Assembly: GCA_018261905.1 (NCBI GenBank) | Contig: JAGTRU010000035.1 | Location: 1-48,683 of the forward strand | Direction of reading: 5' to 3' | Origin: Pseudomonadota bacterium | GTDB lineage: Bacteria > Pseudomonadota > Gammaproteobacteria > Burkholderiales > Rhodocyclaceae | DNA length: 48,683 nt | In this document: piece by piece, positions 27,442-34,801 of the stretch | Position numbering within the stretch: position 1 is the first letter of the stretch | Layout of the letters: every line of letters starts with the position of its first letter | Made by a program: the position numbers and the translations under genes | Notes under the pieces: model-generated | What the model was told of the DNA's origin: nothing | Seen by the model: only the letters and a program-made list of their open reading frames with translations | Databases searched by the model: none

Positions 27442-27455
27442 TTGATCGGCATCAA
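27442..27455 (-). promoter_or_regulatory. Perfect FNR/ANR/DNR-type box
   Basis: TTGATCGGCATCAA is an exact TTGAT-N4-ATCAA dyad, 60 nt upstream of the hemerythrin start codon. It predicts activation by an FNR-family regulator (FNR/ANR under anoxia, or a DNR-type NO sensor, which shares this consensus). The regulator gene is not in the window. Confidence 0.8.
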
Positions 27456-27561
27456 ATTTCAAAAAATGCGGGCGCCAATGCATCCATGCTTCGCCCCCCA
27501 GACCCAGCCCGCCCAGGACGCCGCGGGTCCGATGTTTCTGGGCATGCCGGGCAATCTTAAT

Positions 27562-27577
27562 CGGCAACTAGTTGCCG
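27562..27577. promoter_or_regulatory. Perfect 16-bp palindrome, candidate operator
   Basis: CGGCAACTAGTTGCCG is fully self-complementary. It lies between the end of the sigma-54 regulator gene and the FNR box, in the 309-bp non-coding stretch 27383-27691, where no gene is seen. It could be an operator or a short hairpin terminator. Confidence 0.4.
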
Positions 27578-27691
27578 GGGCCGGCTGCGCCCAAGCTTGT
27601 CTAGATGACTGCGCCTGGGTCGAACTGAAACAAAGGACAGATTGCCCGCCATGCAAACGAAATAGCGGGTTGTTTTCACCGGAGTACGCGC

Positions 27692-29032
27692 TCATTTCGC
27701 CGCCTCTGCCGCCAGTGCTCGCAGACGACGGTAAAGAGTACGCTCGGAAAGTCCAAGATGGCGGGCCAAAGCCTTGCGATCACCCTTGAAGGTCCGGGCC
27801 CGCTCGGCCAGCGTCGGCAACTCCGAAGCGGCCGGCTTTGCCGCCAGAAAAGCCTGGCCGGAGTTGAAAACCAAGGCCCGAGCTGGTGAAGTACCGGGAA
27901 GGCGCAGTGCCACCGGCAGGTGTTGCAAGCGGATTTCGTCGCCATCGCAAAGCAGGCAGGCGCGCTCGAGCAAATTGCGCAATTCCCTGACGTTGCCGGG
28001 AAAATGGTAATGCCGCAACCAGTTCCGCACTTCGTCCGCCAAGCCGAGCAAACGCCCGCCAGCCACTCTTTCCAGCAGCGCTTCGGCGAGCAGGACAACA
28101 TCCTCGCCGCGTTCGCGCAGCGCCGGCAAATCGATCGGGAAGATGTTGAGGCGATAGAACAGATCCTGGCGGAAACGGCCATCGCCGATCATCTCGCTCA
28201 GCGGGCGATGGGTCGCGGAAATGATCCGTACCTCGGCCTGGCGCAACTCGGGCGAACCGACCCGCCGATAGGTGCCGGTTTCGAGCAGGCGCAGCAATTT
28301 GACCTGGATACTGAGTGGAATATCGCCGACTTCGTCGAGAAACAGGGTGCCGCCGGAAGCCGCTTCGATCAGCCCGATTTTGCGGGCAACCGCCCCGGTA
28401 AAGGCACCGCGTTCATGGCCAAAGAGTTCGCTTTCGAACAGGGTTTCGGCCAGGCCAGAGCAGTCGACGGCGACAAAGGGCTGGGCCGAACGGCGGCTGA
28501 TCTGGTGGATGGCATTGGCAACCAGTTCCTTGCCGGTGCCCGACTCGCCCTGCAGCAGCACCGAGGCATCGGAGGGCGCCACGCGGGCAACCATTTCCAT
28601 CATGCCGAGAAAGGCCGGCGAACGACCGATCAGGCCTTGGGCGTGGGCTAGGCTGCGCGCTCCCGGCAGCGGCTCGAGCTTTTCGATGTAATGGGTAACT
28701 TCGCCCGTGGCGTCGCGAATCGGCGAGAGCTCGATGTTTTCGAAACTTTCGCCATGCGGCGTGTGGTGCAGATGCAGGACGCGCTCGCGCTGCCCCGACT
28801 TCAGGCTGCGCTGCAAGGGGCAGGATTCGCCGGCCTGGTCGCAGGGCACCGTGTAGCGATGGGAGACTTCGAAACACTTGCGGCCGATGACTTCCTGCTG
28901 ATCGACCCAGCTTGCCCGGTAGGCGTCGTTGGCAGCGACGATGCGGTAATCGCGATCGCACAGGATGTGCGGTTCCGGCAGATTTTCCAGGAAGGAAATC
29001 AGTTCCGCCAGCCTGTCCGGATGAACTGCCAC
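27692..29032 (-). CDS. Sigma-54 enhancer-binding regulator with Cys-containing PAS domain
   Basis: The 446-residue activator has an N-terminal PAS domain (about 10-120), an AAA+ domain with Walker A GESGTGKE (162-169), the sigma-54 contact loop GAFTGA (209-214) and Walker B TLFLDEVGD, and a C-terminal Fis-type HTH (LARHLGLSERTLYRRL). The PAS domain contains Cys53, His58, Cys64 and Cys71 (CFEVSHRYTVPC, then ESCPL), a redox- or metal-sensing candidate. I start it at GTG 29032 because AAGGGAGAGG precedes it; the in-frame ATG at 29077 would lie inside the TGGCAGT repeats. It is divergent from cydP, so the bd-oxidase operon is its likely target. Confidence 0.9.
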   Translation of the reverse strand: MAVHPDRLAELISFLENLPEPHILCDRDYRIVAANDAYRASWVDQQEVIGRKCFEVSHRYTVPCDQAGESCPLQRSLKSGQRERVLHLHHTPHGESFENIELSPIRDATGEVTHYIEKLEPLPGARSLAHAQGLIGRSPAFLGMMEMVARVAPSDASVLLQGESGTGKELVANAIHQISRRSAQPFVAVDCSGLAETLFESELFGHERGAFTGAVARKIGLIEAASGGTLFLDEVGDIPLSIQVKLLRLLETGTYRRVGSPELRQAEVRIISATHRPLSEMIGDGRFRQDLFYRLNIFPIDLPALRERGEDVVLLAEALLERVAGGRLLGLADEVRNWLRHYHFPGNVRELRNLLERACLLCDGDEIRLQHLPVALRLPGTSPARALVFNSGQAFLAAKPAASELPTLAERARTFKGDRKALARHLGLSERTLYRRLRALAAEAAK

Positions 29033-29055
29033 GAGCCTCTCCCTTGCGCCAAATA

Positions 29056-29090
29056 ACTGCCACATACTGCCATTCATGGCAGTTGGCAGT
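29056..29090. promoter_or_regulatory. Enhancer-like TGGCAGT repeat array (candidate UAS)
   Basis: ACTGCCA occurs at 29056-29062 and 29066-29072, and its complement TGGCAGT at 29077-29083 and 29084-29090, giving nested dyads. A fifth copy lies at 29154-29160. The array is about 80-110 nt upstream of the -24/-12 promoter, the usual place for a sigma-54 activator binding site. Confidence 0.65.
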
Positions 29091-29166
29091 CAAACGCGGA
29101 TTCAGCAAAACCGGGACGGCACAGCCAAACCGATGATTTAACGCGATTTTTCGTGGCAGTACTGGC

Positions 29167-29182
29167 TGGCACGGCTCTTGAT
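29167..29182 (+). promoter_or_regulatory. Sigma-54 (-24/-12) promoter of the cyd operon
   Basis: TGGCACG-GCTC-TTGAT matches TGGCACG-N4-TTGC(A/T) with exact spacing and one mismatch (GC to GA at -12). It is 38 nt upstream of the cydP start. I see no clear sigma-70 promoter in the same gap. Confidence 0.7.
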
Positions 29183-29219
29183 AAGTAAACGCTGTTATTC
29201 AAGCCTGCGGAGATCCTTC

Positions 29220-29411
29220 GTGAAACGTGACAAAGCGCGACTGCGCCAGGAAATCATCCTGCTCGTCGTCATCAAGCTCATCGCCATTGCCGCCCTGTGG
29301 TGGTATTTCGTGCGCGACGCCCGTGTCACCGTCACCCCGATTTCCGCTGCCGAACATCTCGGTGCCATACAAAGGAGCCCTACCTTGCCCGGAGCAACCC
29401 ATGATCAGTGA
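29220..29411 (+). CDS. cydP: Cytochrome bd oxidase small subunit CydP-like
   Basis: The 63-residue protein has a basic N-terminus (KRDKARLRQE), one transmembrane helix (IILLVVIKLIAIAALWWYFV) and a short tail. It matches the layout of CydP, a small subunit or assembly protein placed first in betaproteobacterial cyd operons. GTG at 29220 is preceded by GGAGA. The stop lies 11 nt inside cydA, indicating coupled translation. Confidence 0.75.
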   Translation: MKRDKARLRQEIILLVVIKLIAIAALWWYFVRDARVTVTPISAAEHLGAIQRSPTLPGATHDQ

Positions 29412-30957
29412 ACAACTCGTCGATCTCTCGCGCCTGCAGTTCGCCGTTACCGCGCTTTACCACTTCCTGTTCGTGCCGCTGACCATCGGCATGACCTGGA
29501 TCCTGGTCATCATGGAATCGGTTTACCTGCTGACCGGCAAAACCATCTACAAAGACATGACCCGCTTCTGGGGCAAGCTGTTCGGCATCAATTTCGCGCT
29601 CGGCGTGACCACCGGCATCACCATGGAATTCCAGTTCGGCACCAACTGGGCCTATTACTCGCATTACGTCGGCGACATCTTCGGCGCACCGCTGGCCATC
29701 GAGGGCCTGATGGCCTTCTTCCTCGAATCGACCTTCATCGGCCTGTTCTTCTTCGGCTGGGACCGCCTGTCGCGCAAGCAGCATCTGCTGGTCACGCTGC
29801 TCATGGCGATCGGCACCAATCTCTCGGCGCTGTGGATCCTGATCGCCAACGGCTGGATGCAGAACCCGGTCGGCGCCGAATTCAGCTACGTCACCATGCG
29901 CATGGAAATGGTCGATTTCTGGGCCGTCGTCTTCAACCCGGACGCCCAGGCCAAGTTCGTGCATACCGTCTCGGCCGGCTACGTCACGGGCGCCATGTTC
30001 GTGCTGGCGATTTCCTCGTGGTACCTGCTGCGCGGCCGCGACGTCGAATTCGCCAAGAAAAGTTTCAGCATTGCCTCGGCTTTCGGCTTCGCCTCGATCT
30101 GTTCGGTCATCGTGCTCGGCGACGAATCCGGCTATACCGTCGGCGAGGCGCAGCAGACCAAGCTCGCCGCCATGGAAGCGATGTGGGAAACCGAGCCGGC
30201 GCCGGCCGGCTTCAACCTGATCGCCATCCCCAATGAAAAGGCAATGAAGAACGATTTCGCCATCGAAATTCCCTGGGTCATGGGGCTGCTCGGCACCCGT
30301 TCGCTGGACAAGCAGATTCCCGGCATCAAGGAGATCAAGGAAAAGAACCGCGAGCGCATCGTGAACGGCATGCTCGCCGTCGTCGCCCTCGACGCCCTGC
30401 GCCGCAATCCCGACGATGCCGCGATGAAGACCCAGTTGGCCGCCCACCAGGCCGATCTCGGCTTCGGGCTGCTGCTGCGTAAATATGTCACGGACCTTGC
30501 GCAGGTCAGCCCGGAAATCATCCAGAAAGCCGTCGATGACACCGTGCCGCGCGTCGCGCCGATGTTCTGGTCCTTCCGCCTGATGGTCGGCTTCGGCTTC
30601 CTGATGCTGGCCCTATTCGGCACAGCGCTATGGAGCTCGGTCAAAGGCAATTTTGTCGAGCAACCCTGGCTGCAACGCTGGGCGCTGTGGATGCTGCCGA
30701 TTCCCTGGCTGTCCTGCGAACTCGGCTGGTTCGTCGCCGAATACGGCCGCCAGCCGTGGACCATCTACGGCGTGCTGCCCACCCACCTGTCGGTATCGAC
30801 TCTCTCGGTCAGCAGCCTGTACGGCTCGCTGGCCGGCTTCGTCGGCTTCTACACCGTGCTGCTGATCGTCGAAATGTACCTGATGCAGAAATTCGCCAAG
30901 CAGGGTCCGGGCAGCCTCGGCACCGGCCGCTATGCCAACGAAACCGCCCACGCCTGA
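29401..30957 (+). CDS. cydA: Cytochrome bd ubiquinol oxidase subunit I (CydA)
   Basis: CydA oxidises quinol and carries hemes b558, b595 and d in this high-affinity terminal oxidase. The 518-residue product has the heme ligand His21 (LYHFLFVPLTIGMTW), the Q-loop region after GDESGYTVGEAQQTKLAAME, the FWSFRLMVGFG segment with the axial Met, and GWFVAEYGRQPW. Length and motifs fit the E. coli CydA class. The ATG at 29401 has CGGAGC upstream and overlaps cydP. It is followed by cydB after 17 nt. Confidence 0.97.
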   Translation: MISEQLVDLSRLQFAVTALYHFLFVPLTIGMTWILVIMESVYLLTGKTIYKDMTRFWGKLFGINFALGVTTGITMEFQFGTNWAYYSHYVGDIFGAPLAIEGLMAFFLESTFIGLFFFGWDRLSRKQHLLVTLLMAIGTNLSALWILIANGWMQNPVGAEFSYVTMRMEMVDFWAVVFNPDAQAKFVHTVSAGYVTGAMFVLAISSWYLLRGRDVEFAKKSFSIASAFGFASICSVIVLGDESGYTVGEAQQTKLAAMEAMWETEPAPAGFNLIAIPNEKAMKNDFAIEIPWVMGLLGTRSLDKQIPGIKEIKEKNRERIVNGMLAVVALDALRRNPDDAAMKTQLAAHQADLGFGLLLRKYVTDLAQVSPEIIQKAVDDTVPRVAPMFWSFRLMVGFGFLMLALFGTALWSSVKGNFVEQPWLQRWALWMLPIPWLSCELGWFVAEYGRQPWTIYGVLPTHLSVSTLSVSSLYGSLAGFVGFYTVLLIVEMYLMQKFAKQGPGSLGTGRYANETAHA

Positions 30958-30974
30958 GCCCCAAGGAGAATTCG

Positions 30975-32114
30975 ATGCTTGATTACCCCACCCTGAAAAT
31001 CATCTGGTGGCTGCTCGTCGGCGTGCTGCTCGTCGGCTTCGCCATCATGGACGGCCACGACATGGGCGTCGGCACGCTGCTGCCCTTCGTCGGCAGGAAC
31101 GACGTCGAGCGCCGCGTCGTCATCAACACCGTTGGCCCGCACTGGGACGGCAACCAGGTCTGGTTCATCACCGGCGGCGGCGCCATCTTCGCCGCCTGGC
31201 CGCTGGTTTACGCGACGGCCTTTTCCGGCTTCTACTGGGCGATGCTGATCGTGCTCTGGGCCTTGTTTTTCCGCCCAGTCGGCTTCGACTACCGCAGCAA
31301 GATCGCCAACCCGGCCTGGCGCAGTACCTGGGACTGGGGATTGTTCGTCGGTGGCGCCGTGCCGCCGCTGATTTTCGGCGTCGCTTTCGGCAACCTCTTC
31401 CAGGGCGTCCCTTTCCAGTTCGACGATCACCTGGTATCGACCTACACCGGCAGCTTCTGGGGCCTGCTCAATCCCTTCGCCCTGCTCTGCGGCGTCGTGT
31501 CGACCGCGATGATCACCTTCCATGGGGCAATCTACCTGACGCACCGCACCGAAGGCGAGACCCAGCGCCGCACACTGCGCGCCACGCTGATTTTCGGCAG
31601 CCTGCTGCTCGTCACTTTCTCGCTGGCCGGCTTCTGGCTGTGGCAGGGCATCGCCGGCTATGCCATCAGTTCGCTGATCGACCCGGCGGCCCTGCCCAAC
31701 CCGCTGGGCAAGACGGTGCTTCGTCAAAACGGCGCCTGGCTGGCCAATTACGGCAAATACCCGGCGACCATCGCCCTGCCGGTCATCGCCTACCTCGGCA
31801 CCCTGGCCGCCATGCTGCTCGCGACAAAAGGCCGGACGCTCGCCGCCTTCGTCGCCTCGTCGCTGGCCATCGTCGGCGTCATCGGCACGGCCGGGGTTTC
31901 GTTGTTTCCCTTCGTCATGCCCTCATCGACCGACCTGCGCTCCAGCCTGACTGTCTGGGACAGCGTTTCCAGCCAGTTGACGCTGAACATCATGCTCTGG
32001 GCGACGCTGATCTTCATGCCGCTGATCATCATTTACACCGGCTGGGCCTACAAGGTCATGGCCGGCAAGGTGACCGCCGCCTACATCCGGGAGAACGAAC
32101 ATGGCGCTTACTGA
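30975..32114 (+). CDS. cydB: Cytochrome bd ubiquinol oxidase subunit II (CydB)
   Basis: This 379-residue integral membrane partner of CydA has the family opening LKIIWWLLVGVLLVGFAIMDG with the conserved DGHDMGVGTLLPF and the WDGNQVWFITGGGAIFAAWP block. A strong AAGGAG precedes the ATG. Its last 14 nt overlap the start of the Rieske gene, so the Rieske protein is translated as part of the bd-oxidase operon. Confidence 0.97.
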   Translation: MLDYPTLKIIWWLLVGVLLVGFAIMDGHDMGVGTLLPFVGRNDVERRVVINTVGPHWDGNQVWFITGGGAIFAAWPLVYATAFSGFYWAMLIVLWALFFRPVGFDYRSKIANPAWRSTWDWGLFVGGAVPPLIFGVAFGNLFQGVPFQFDDHLVSTYTGSFWGLLNPFALLCGVVSTAMITFHGAIYLTHRTEGETQRRTLRATLIFGSLLLVTFSLAGFWLWQGIAGYAISSLIDPAALPNPLGKTVLRQNGAWLANYGKYPATIALPVIAYLGTLAAMLLATKGRTLAAFVASSLAIVGVIGTAGVSLFPFVMPSSTDLRSSLTVWDSVSSQLTLNIMLWATLIFMPLIIIYTGWAYKVMAGKVTAAYIRENEHGAY

Positions 32115-32745
32115 AGAATCCACCCTGAACGCCTGCCACCAGTGCCGGGCCGCATCCTTCACCATCAGCGACAGCCCGGCCCGTCGCCAGTGGCTGATGG
32201 CCACCGTCGGCCTCGGCGGCGCCCTGACGCTGACCGCGCTGACGCCCTTCGTCGGCAGCCTGCTGCCTTCGGAGCGGGCCAAGGCGGCCGGCGCGCCGGT
32301 CGAAGTCGAGATCGGCAAACTGGCGCCGGGCGAGATGATGATCGTCGAATGGCGCGGCAAACCGGTGTGGATCCTGCACCGCACGCCGGAAATGCTGGCC
32401 GCGCTGAAGAAGGCCGAGCCGAACCTGCTCGACCCCGCCTCGGAAAAGCCACAACAACCAGCTTACGCGAGCAACGAATTCCGTTCGCGCCAACCGGAAC
32501 TGCTGGTCGCCATCGGCATCTGCACCCATCTCGGCTGCTCGCCATCGACGGCCTTTACCGCTGGCGACCCGGCGCTCGGCGCCGACTGGCCGGGCGGTTT
32601 CCTCTGTCCCTGCCACGGCTCGACCTTCGACTTTGCCGGCCGCGTCTTCAAGAACAAGCCCGCCCCGAGCAATCTCGAAATCCCGCCCTACACCTATCTC
32701 AGCGACAGCCGCCTGATCATCGGCAGCGACGACAAGACGACCTGA
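32101..32745 (+). CDS. Rieske [2Fe-2S] protein of bc1 type, embedded in the cyd operon
   Basis: The 214-residue protein has an N-terminal twin-arginine-like segment (SPARRQWLMATVG) with a membrane anchor, then a Rieske domain with box I CTHLGC (ligands Cys141 and His143; Cys146) and box II CPCHGS (Cys169, Cys171, His172): all [2Fe-2S] and disulfide residues are intact. It resembles UQCRFS1/PetA. No cytochrome b or c1 gene is next to it. An additional CHQC (Cys12/Cys15) lies near the N-terminus, before the anchor. GGGAG precedes the ATG, which overlaps cydB by 14 nt. Role unknown; it may pass quinol electrons or partner the bd oxidase. Confidence 0.88.
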   Translation: MALTEESTLNACHQCRAASFTISDSPARRQWLMATVGLGGALTLTALTPFVGSLLPSERAKAAGAPVEVEIGKLAPGEMMIVEWRGKPVWILHRTPEMLAALKKAEPNLLDPASEKPQQPAYASNEFRSRQPELLVAIGICTHLGCSPSTAFTAGDPALGADWPGGFLCPCHGSTFDFAGRVFKNKPAPSNLEIPPYTYLSDSRLIIGSDDKTT

Positions 32746-32766
32746 ATTTCAACAAGGAGAATCATC

Positions 32767-32898
32767 ATGTGGTATTTCACCTGGCTGCTTGGCGTCGGCT
32801 TTGCCGTCCTGCTGGCCATTGTCAATGCGCTCTGGAACGAGCACGAGGAAGCGCGCCGCGCCTCCTTGCGCCAACCCTCCGATGCGCCCCGGCACTGA
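32767..32898 (+). CDS. cydX: Cytochrome bd oxidase small subunit CydX
   Basis: The 43-residue protein MWYFTWLLGVGFAVLLAIVN... has the single helix and the WYFTW/ALWNE pattern of CydX (YbgT), a small subunit that stabilises the oxidase hemes. AAGGAG lies upstream of the ATG. It comes after the Rieske gene, not directly after cydB as in E. coli. The last 17 nt overlap ybgE. Confidence 0.92.
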   Translation: MWYFTWLLGVGFAVLLAIVNALWNEHEEARRASLRQPSDAPRH

Positions 32899-33199
32899 AC
32901 CAGACGACGATGCAGGCGGCCAACCGGGGCTCGCCCTGCTACCGCTGCTCACCGCGCTGGCGTTGATGCTGCTGATGACCGTGTTGCCCAGCCTGGCCAC
33001 CAACCGCCTCGGTCAGGCGGACCATCCCGCCGCGCTGGTCATTTTCTGGGCAATGAGTGCCGGCTTTGTCCGAGGCGTCGGCTTCGTTCCCCGCCATGTC
33101 CTGACCCGCCTTTTTTTCTCCGGACTTGCTTGCGCACTCGCGCTGCTCCTGGCCCTGGCTCGCCTGGGTTGGCTTGGCCGATTGCCCTGGGCACTCTGA
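32882..33199 (+). CDS. ybgE: Cyd operon protein YbgE
   Basis: The 105-residue protein has three hydrophobic segments and the family's VIFWAMSAGFVRGVGFVP block. YbgE is regularly encoded at the end of cydABX operons, and its exact function is unknown. It starts at the ATG at 32882, inside cydX, with no separate ribosome-binding site, so it is probably translated by coupling. Confidence 0.85.
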   Translation: MRPGTEPDDDAGGQPGLALLPLLTALALMLLMTVLPSLATNRLGQADHPAALVIFWAMSAGFVRGVGFVPRHVLTRLFFSGLACALALLLALARLGWLGRLPWAL

Positions 33200-33221
33200 A
33201 ACCTCTCATTCAAGGAACATC

Positions 33222-33587
33222 ATGAAAATCGCCGTCACCAGCCAGAATCGCAAAACCATTACCGAACACGCCGGCAAATGCCGCAAATTCTGGATCTACG
33301 ACATCGAAGCCGGTGTAGTGACCGGCCGGAACCTGATCGAACTGCCCATGGAGCAAAGTTTCCATGCCAGCCAGCATCAACTGGCCGCACCGCTGACCGA
33401 CATCGATGTGCTGATCACCGCCAGCATGGGGGCCGGACTGCATCAACGACTCAAACAAGGCGGCATCCAGCCGCTGATCACCACAGAGGAAGATCCCGAC
33501 GTCGCCGTTGCCGCCTATCTCGCCGGCCGTCTCGAACGCATGCCCGTCGAATTCGATACGGGCTGCGGCCATCAGCACCAGTCCTGA
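33222..33587 (+). CDS. NifX/NifB-C-terminal-like (dinitrogenase FeMo-co biosynthesis) domain protein
   Basis: The 121-residue protein starts MKIAVTSQNRKTITEHAGKC and has the FeMo-cofactor-binding fold seen in NifX, NafY and the NifB C-terminus; the GAGLHQRLKQGGIQPL segment is typical. The tail ends in CGHQHQS, a possible metal site. AAGGAAC precedes the ATG, 23 nt after ybgE. No nif gene is nearby. Stand-alone members exist outside nitrogen fixation with unknown roles. Confidence 0.85.
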   Translation: MKIAVTSQNRKTITEHAGKCRKFWIYDIEAGVVTGRNLIELPMEQSFHASQHQLAAPLTDIDVLITASMGAGLHQRLKQGGIQPLITTEEDPDVAVAAYLAGRLERMPVEFDTGCGHQHQS

Positions 33588-33661
33588 TAAAATCAGAAAG
33601 CGCTAATATTGCTTGTTCTTGCGGCAGCCCTCCGATGCCGCCAACGATCCACGGAAAAAAT

Positions 33662-34801
33662 ATGCCCGACGGCACATCCCGCATCACCATCCTCGGCGCC
33701 GGCTTTGCCGCGCTGCGCGCCGCTCGCGAACTGCGCCGGCGGGCCCCCAAAGCCTTCATTTCACTGATCGCCCCGCAGGCGGAGTTCGTCTACCTGCCCA
33801 GCCTGATCTGGATCCCCACCGGCCTGCGCCGTGGCAAAGACCTAGTCCTGCCGCTGCAAGCCTTCCTGAAAAAATACCGGATCAATCACTGCCCGTGCAC
33901 CGTCACCGGCCTCAAGGATGGCGGCCGCACCGTCATCACCGATCAGGGCGGAGTCCATAACGATGCACTGATCATCGCCACCGGCGGCCGCTTCCTCAAG
34001 GGCATGCCGGGCATCGAACACGCCCTGACGCTGTGCGAAGGGATCAGCGCTGCCGAGAAAATCGGCGAGCGCCTGCACGCCATGTCCGGTGGTCATCTCG
34101 CCTTCGGCTTCGGCGGCAACCCCAAGGAACCTTCGGCGATGCGCGGCGGGCCGATGTTCGAACTGCTGTTCGGCATCGACACCTGGCTGCGCCAGCAAGG
34201 CCGGCGCGATGCCTTCGAACTGAGCTTCTTCAACGCCGCCGCCGAACCCGGCAAGCGTCTGGGCGAAAAGGCCGTGCAAGCCCTGCTTGGCGAAATGCAA
34301 AAGCGCGGCATCAAGACGCAGCTCGGCGAAAAAATCCTCGGCTTCAGCGCCACCCATGTACAGACCGAAACGACACAACTGCCGGCCGACCTGATCCTCT
34401 TCATGCCCGGACTGACGGGCCCTCAATGGGCCGGGAACAGCGGCCTGGAACTCTCACCCGGCGGCTTCTTCCCGGCCGACGAATTCTGCTCCGTCAAGGG
34501 CTGCGCGCGGGTCTGGGTGGCCGGCGATGCCGGCAGCTATCCCGGCCCGGACTGGCTGCCGAAACAGGCGCACATGGCCGAACTCCAGGCCACGGCGGCA
34601 GCTGAGAACCTGCTGCTGAGCCTGGCCGGCGCGGCGCCACGCGCCCGTCCCCGGCCCGAGCTGATCTGCATTGTCGACAGCCTGAACAGCGGCACGCTGA
34701 TCTACCGCGACCCGAAACGTAGCTGGATGTTGCCGCCCTCGAGCCTCCTGCACTGGGCCAAGCGCTATTTTGAAGGCCATTACCTGCGGCAGTTGCGTTG
34801 A
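33662..34801 (+). CDS. Sulfide:quinone oxidoreductase-like FAD protein
   Basis: The 379-residue flavoprotein has an N-terminal FAD dinucleotide-binding motif (TILGAGFAALRAA), a VYLPSLIWIPTG segment and the SQR/FCSD-like GGNPKEPSAMRGGPMFELLFG block, then a second FAD-binding stretch VWVAGDAGSYPGPDW. Cysteines occur at 77, 79 and 125 and later in EFCSVKGC, but I cannot assign the three SQR redox cysteines. Type II NADH dehydrogenase or another quinone reductase remains possible. The ATG at 33662 has GGAAAAAAT upstream. Its stop overlaps the next gene (TTGA). Confidence 0.75.
   Translation: MPDGTSRITILGAGFAALRAARELRRRAPKAFISLIAPQAEFVYLPSLIWIPTGLRRGKDLVLPLQAFLKKYRINHCPCTVTGLKDGGRTVITDQGGVHNDALIIATGGRFLKGMPGIEHALTLCEGISAAEKIGERLHAMSGGHLAFGFGGNPKEPSAMRGGPMFELLFGIDTWLRQQGRRDAFELSFFNAAAEPGKRLGEKAVQALLGEMQKRGIKTQLGEKILGFSATHVQTETTQLPADLILFMPGLTGPQWAGNSGLELSPGGFFPADEFCSVKGCARVWVAGDAGSYPGPDWLPKQAHMAELQATAAAENLLLSLAGAAPRARPRPELICIVDSLNSGTLIYRDPKRSWMLPPSSLLHWAKRYFEGHYLRQLR

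Noticed and set aside
29033..29077. ATG start at 29077 for the sigma-54 regulator
   Set aside because: It lies inside the TGGCAGT repeat array and lacks a ribosome-binding site, whereas GTG 29032 has a strong one.
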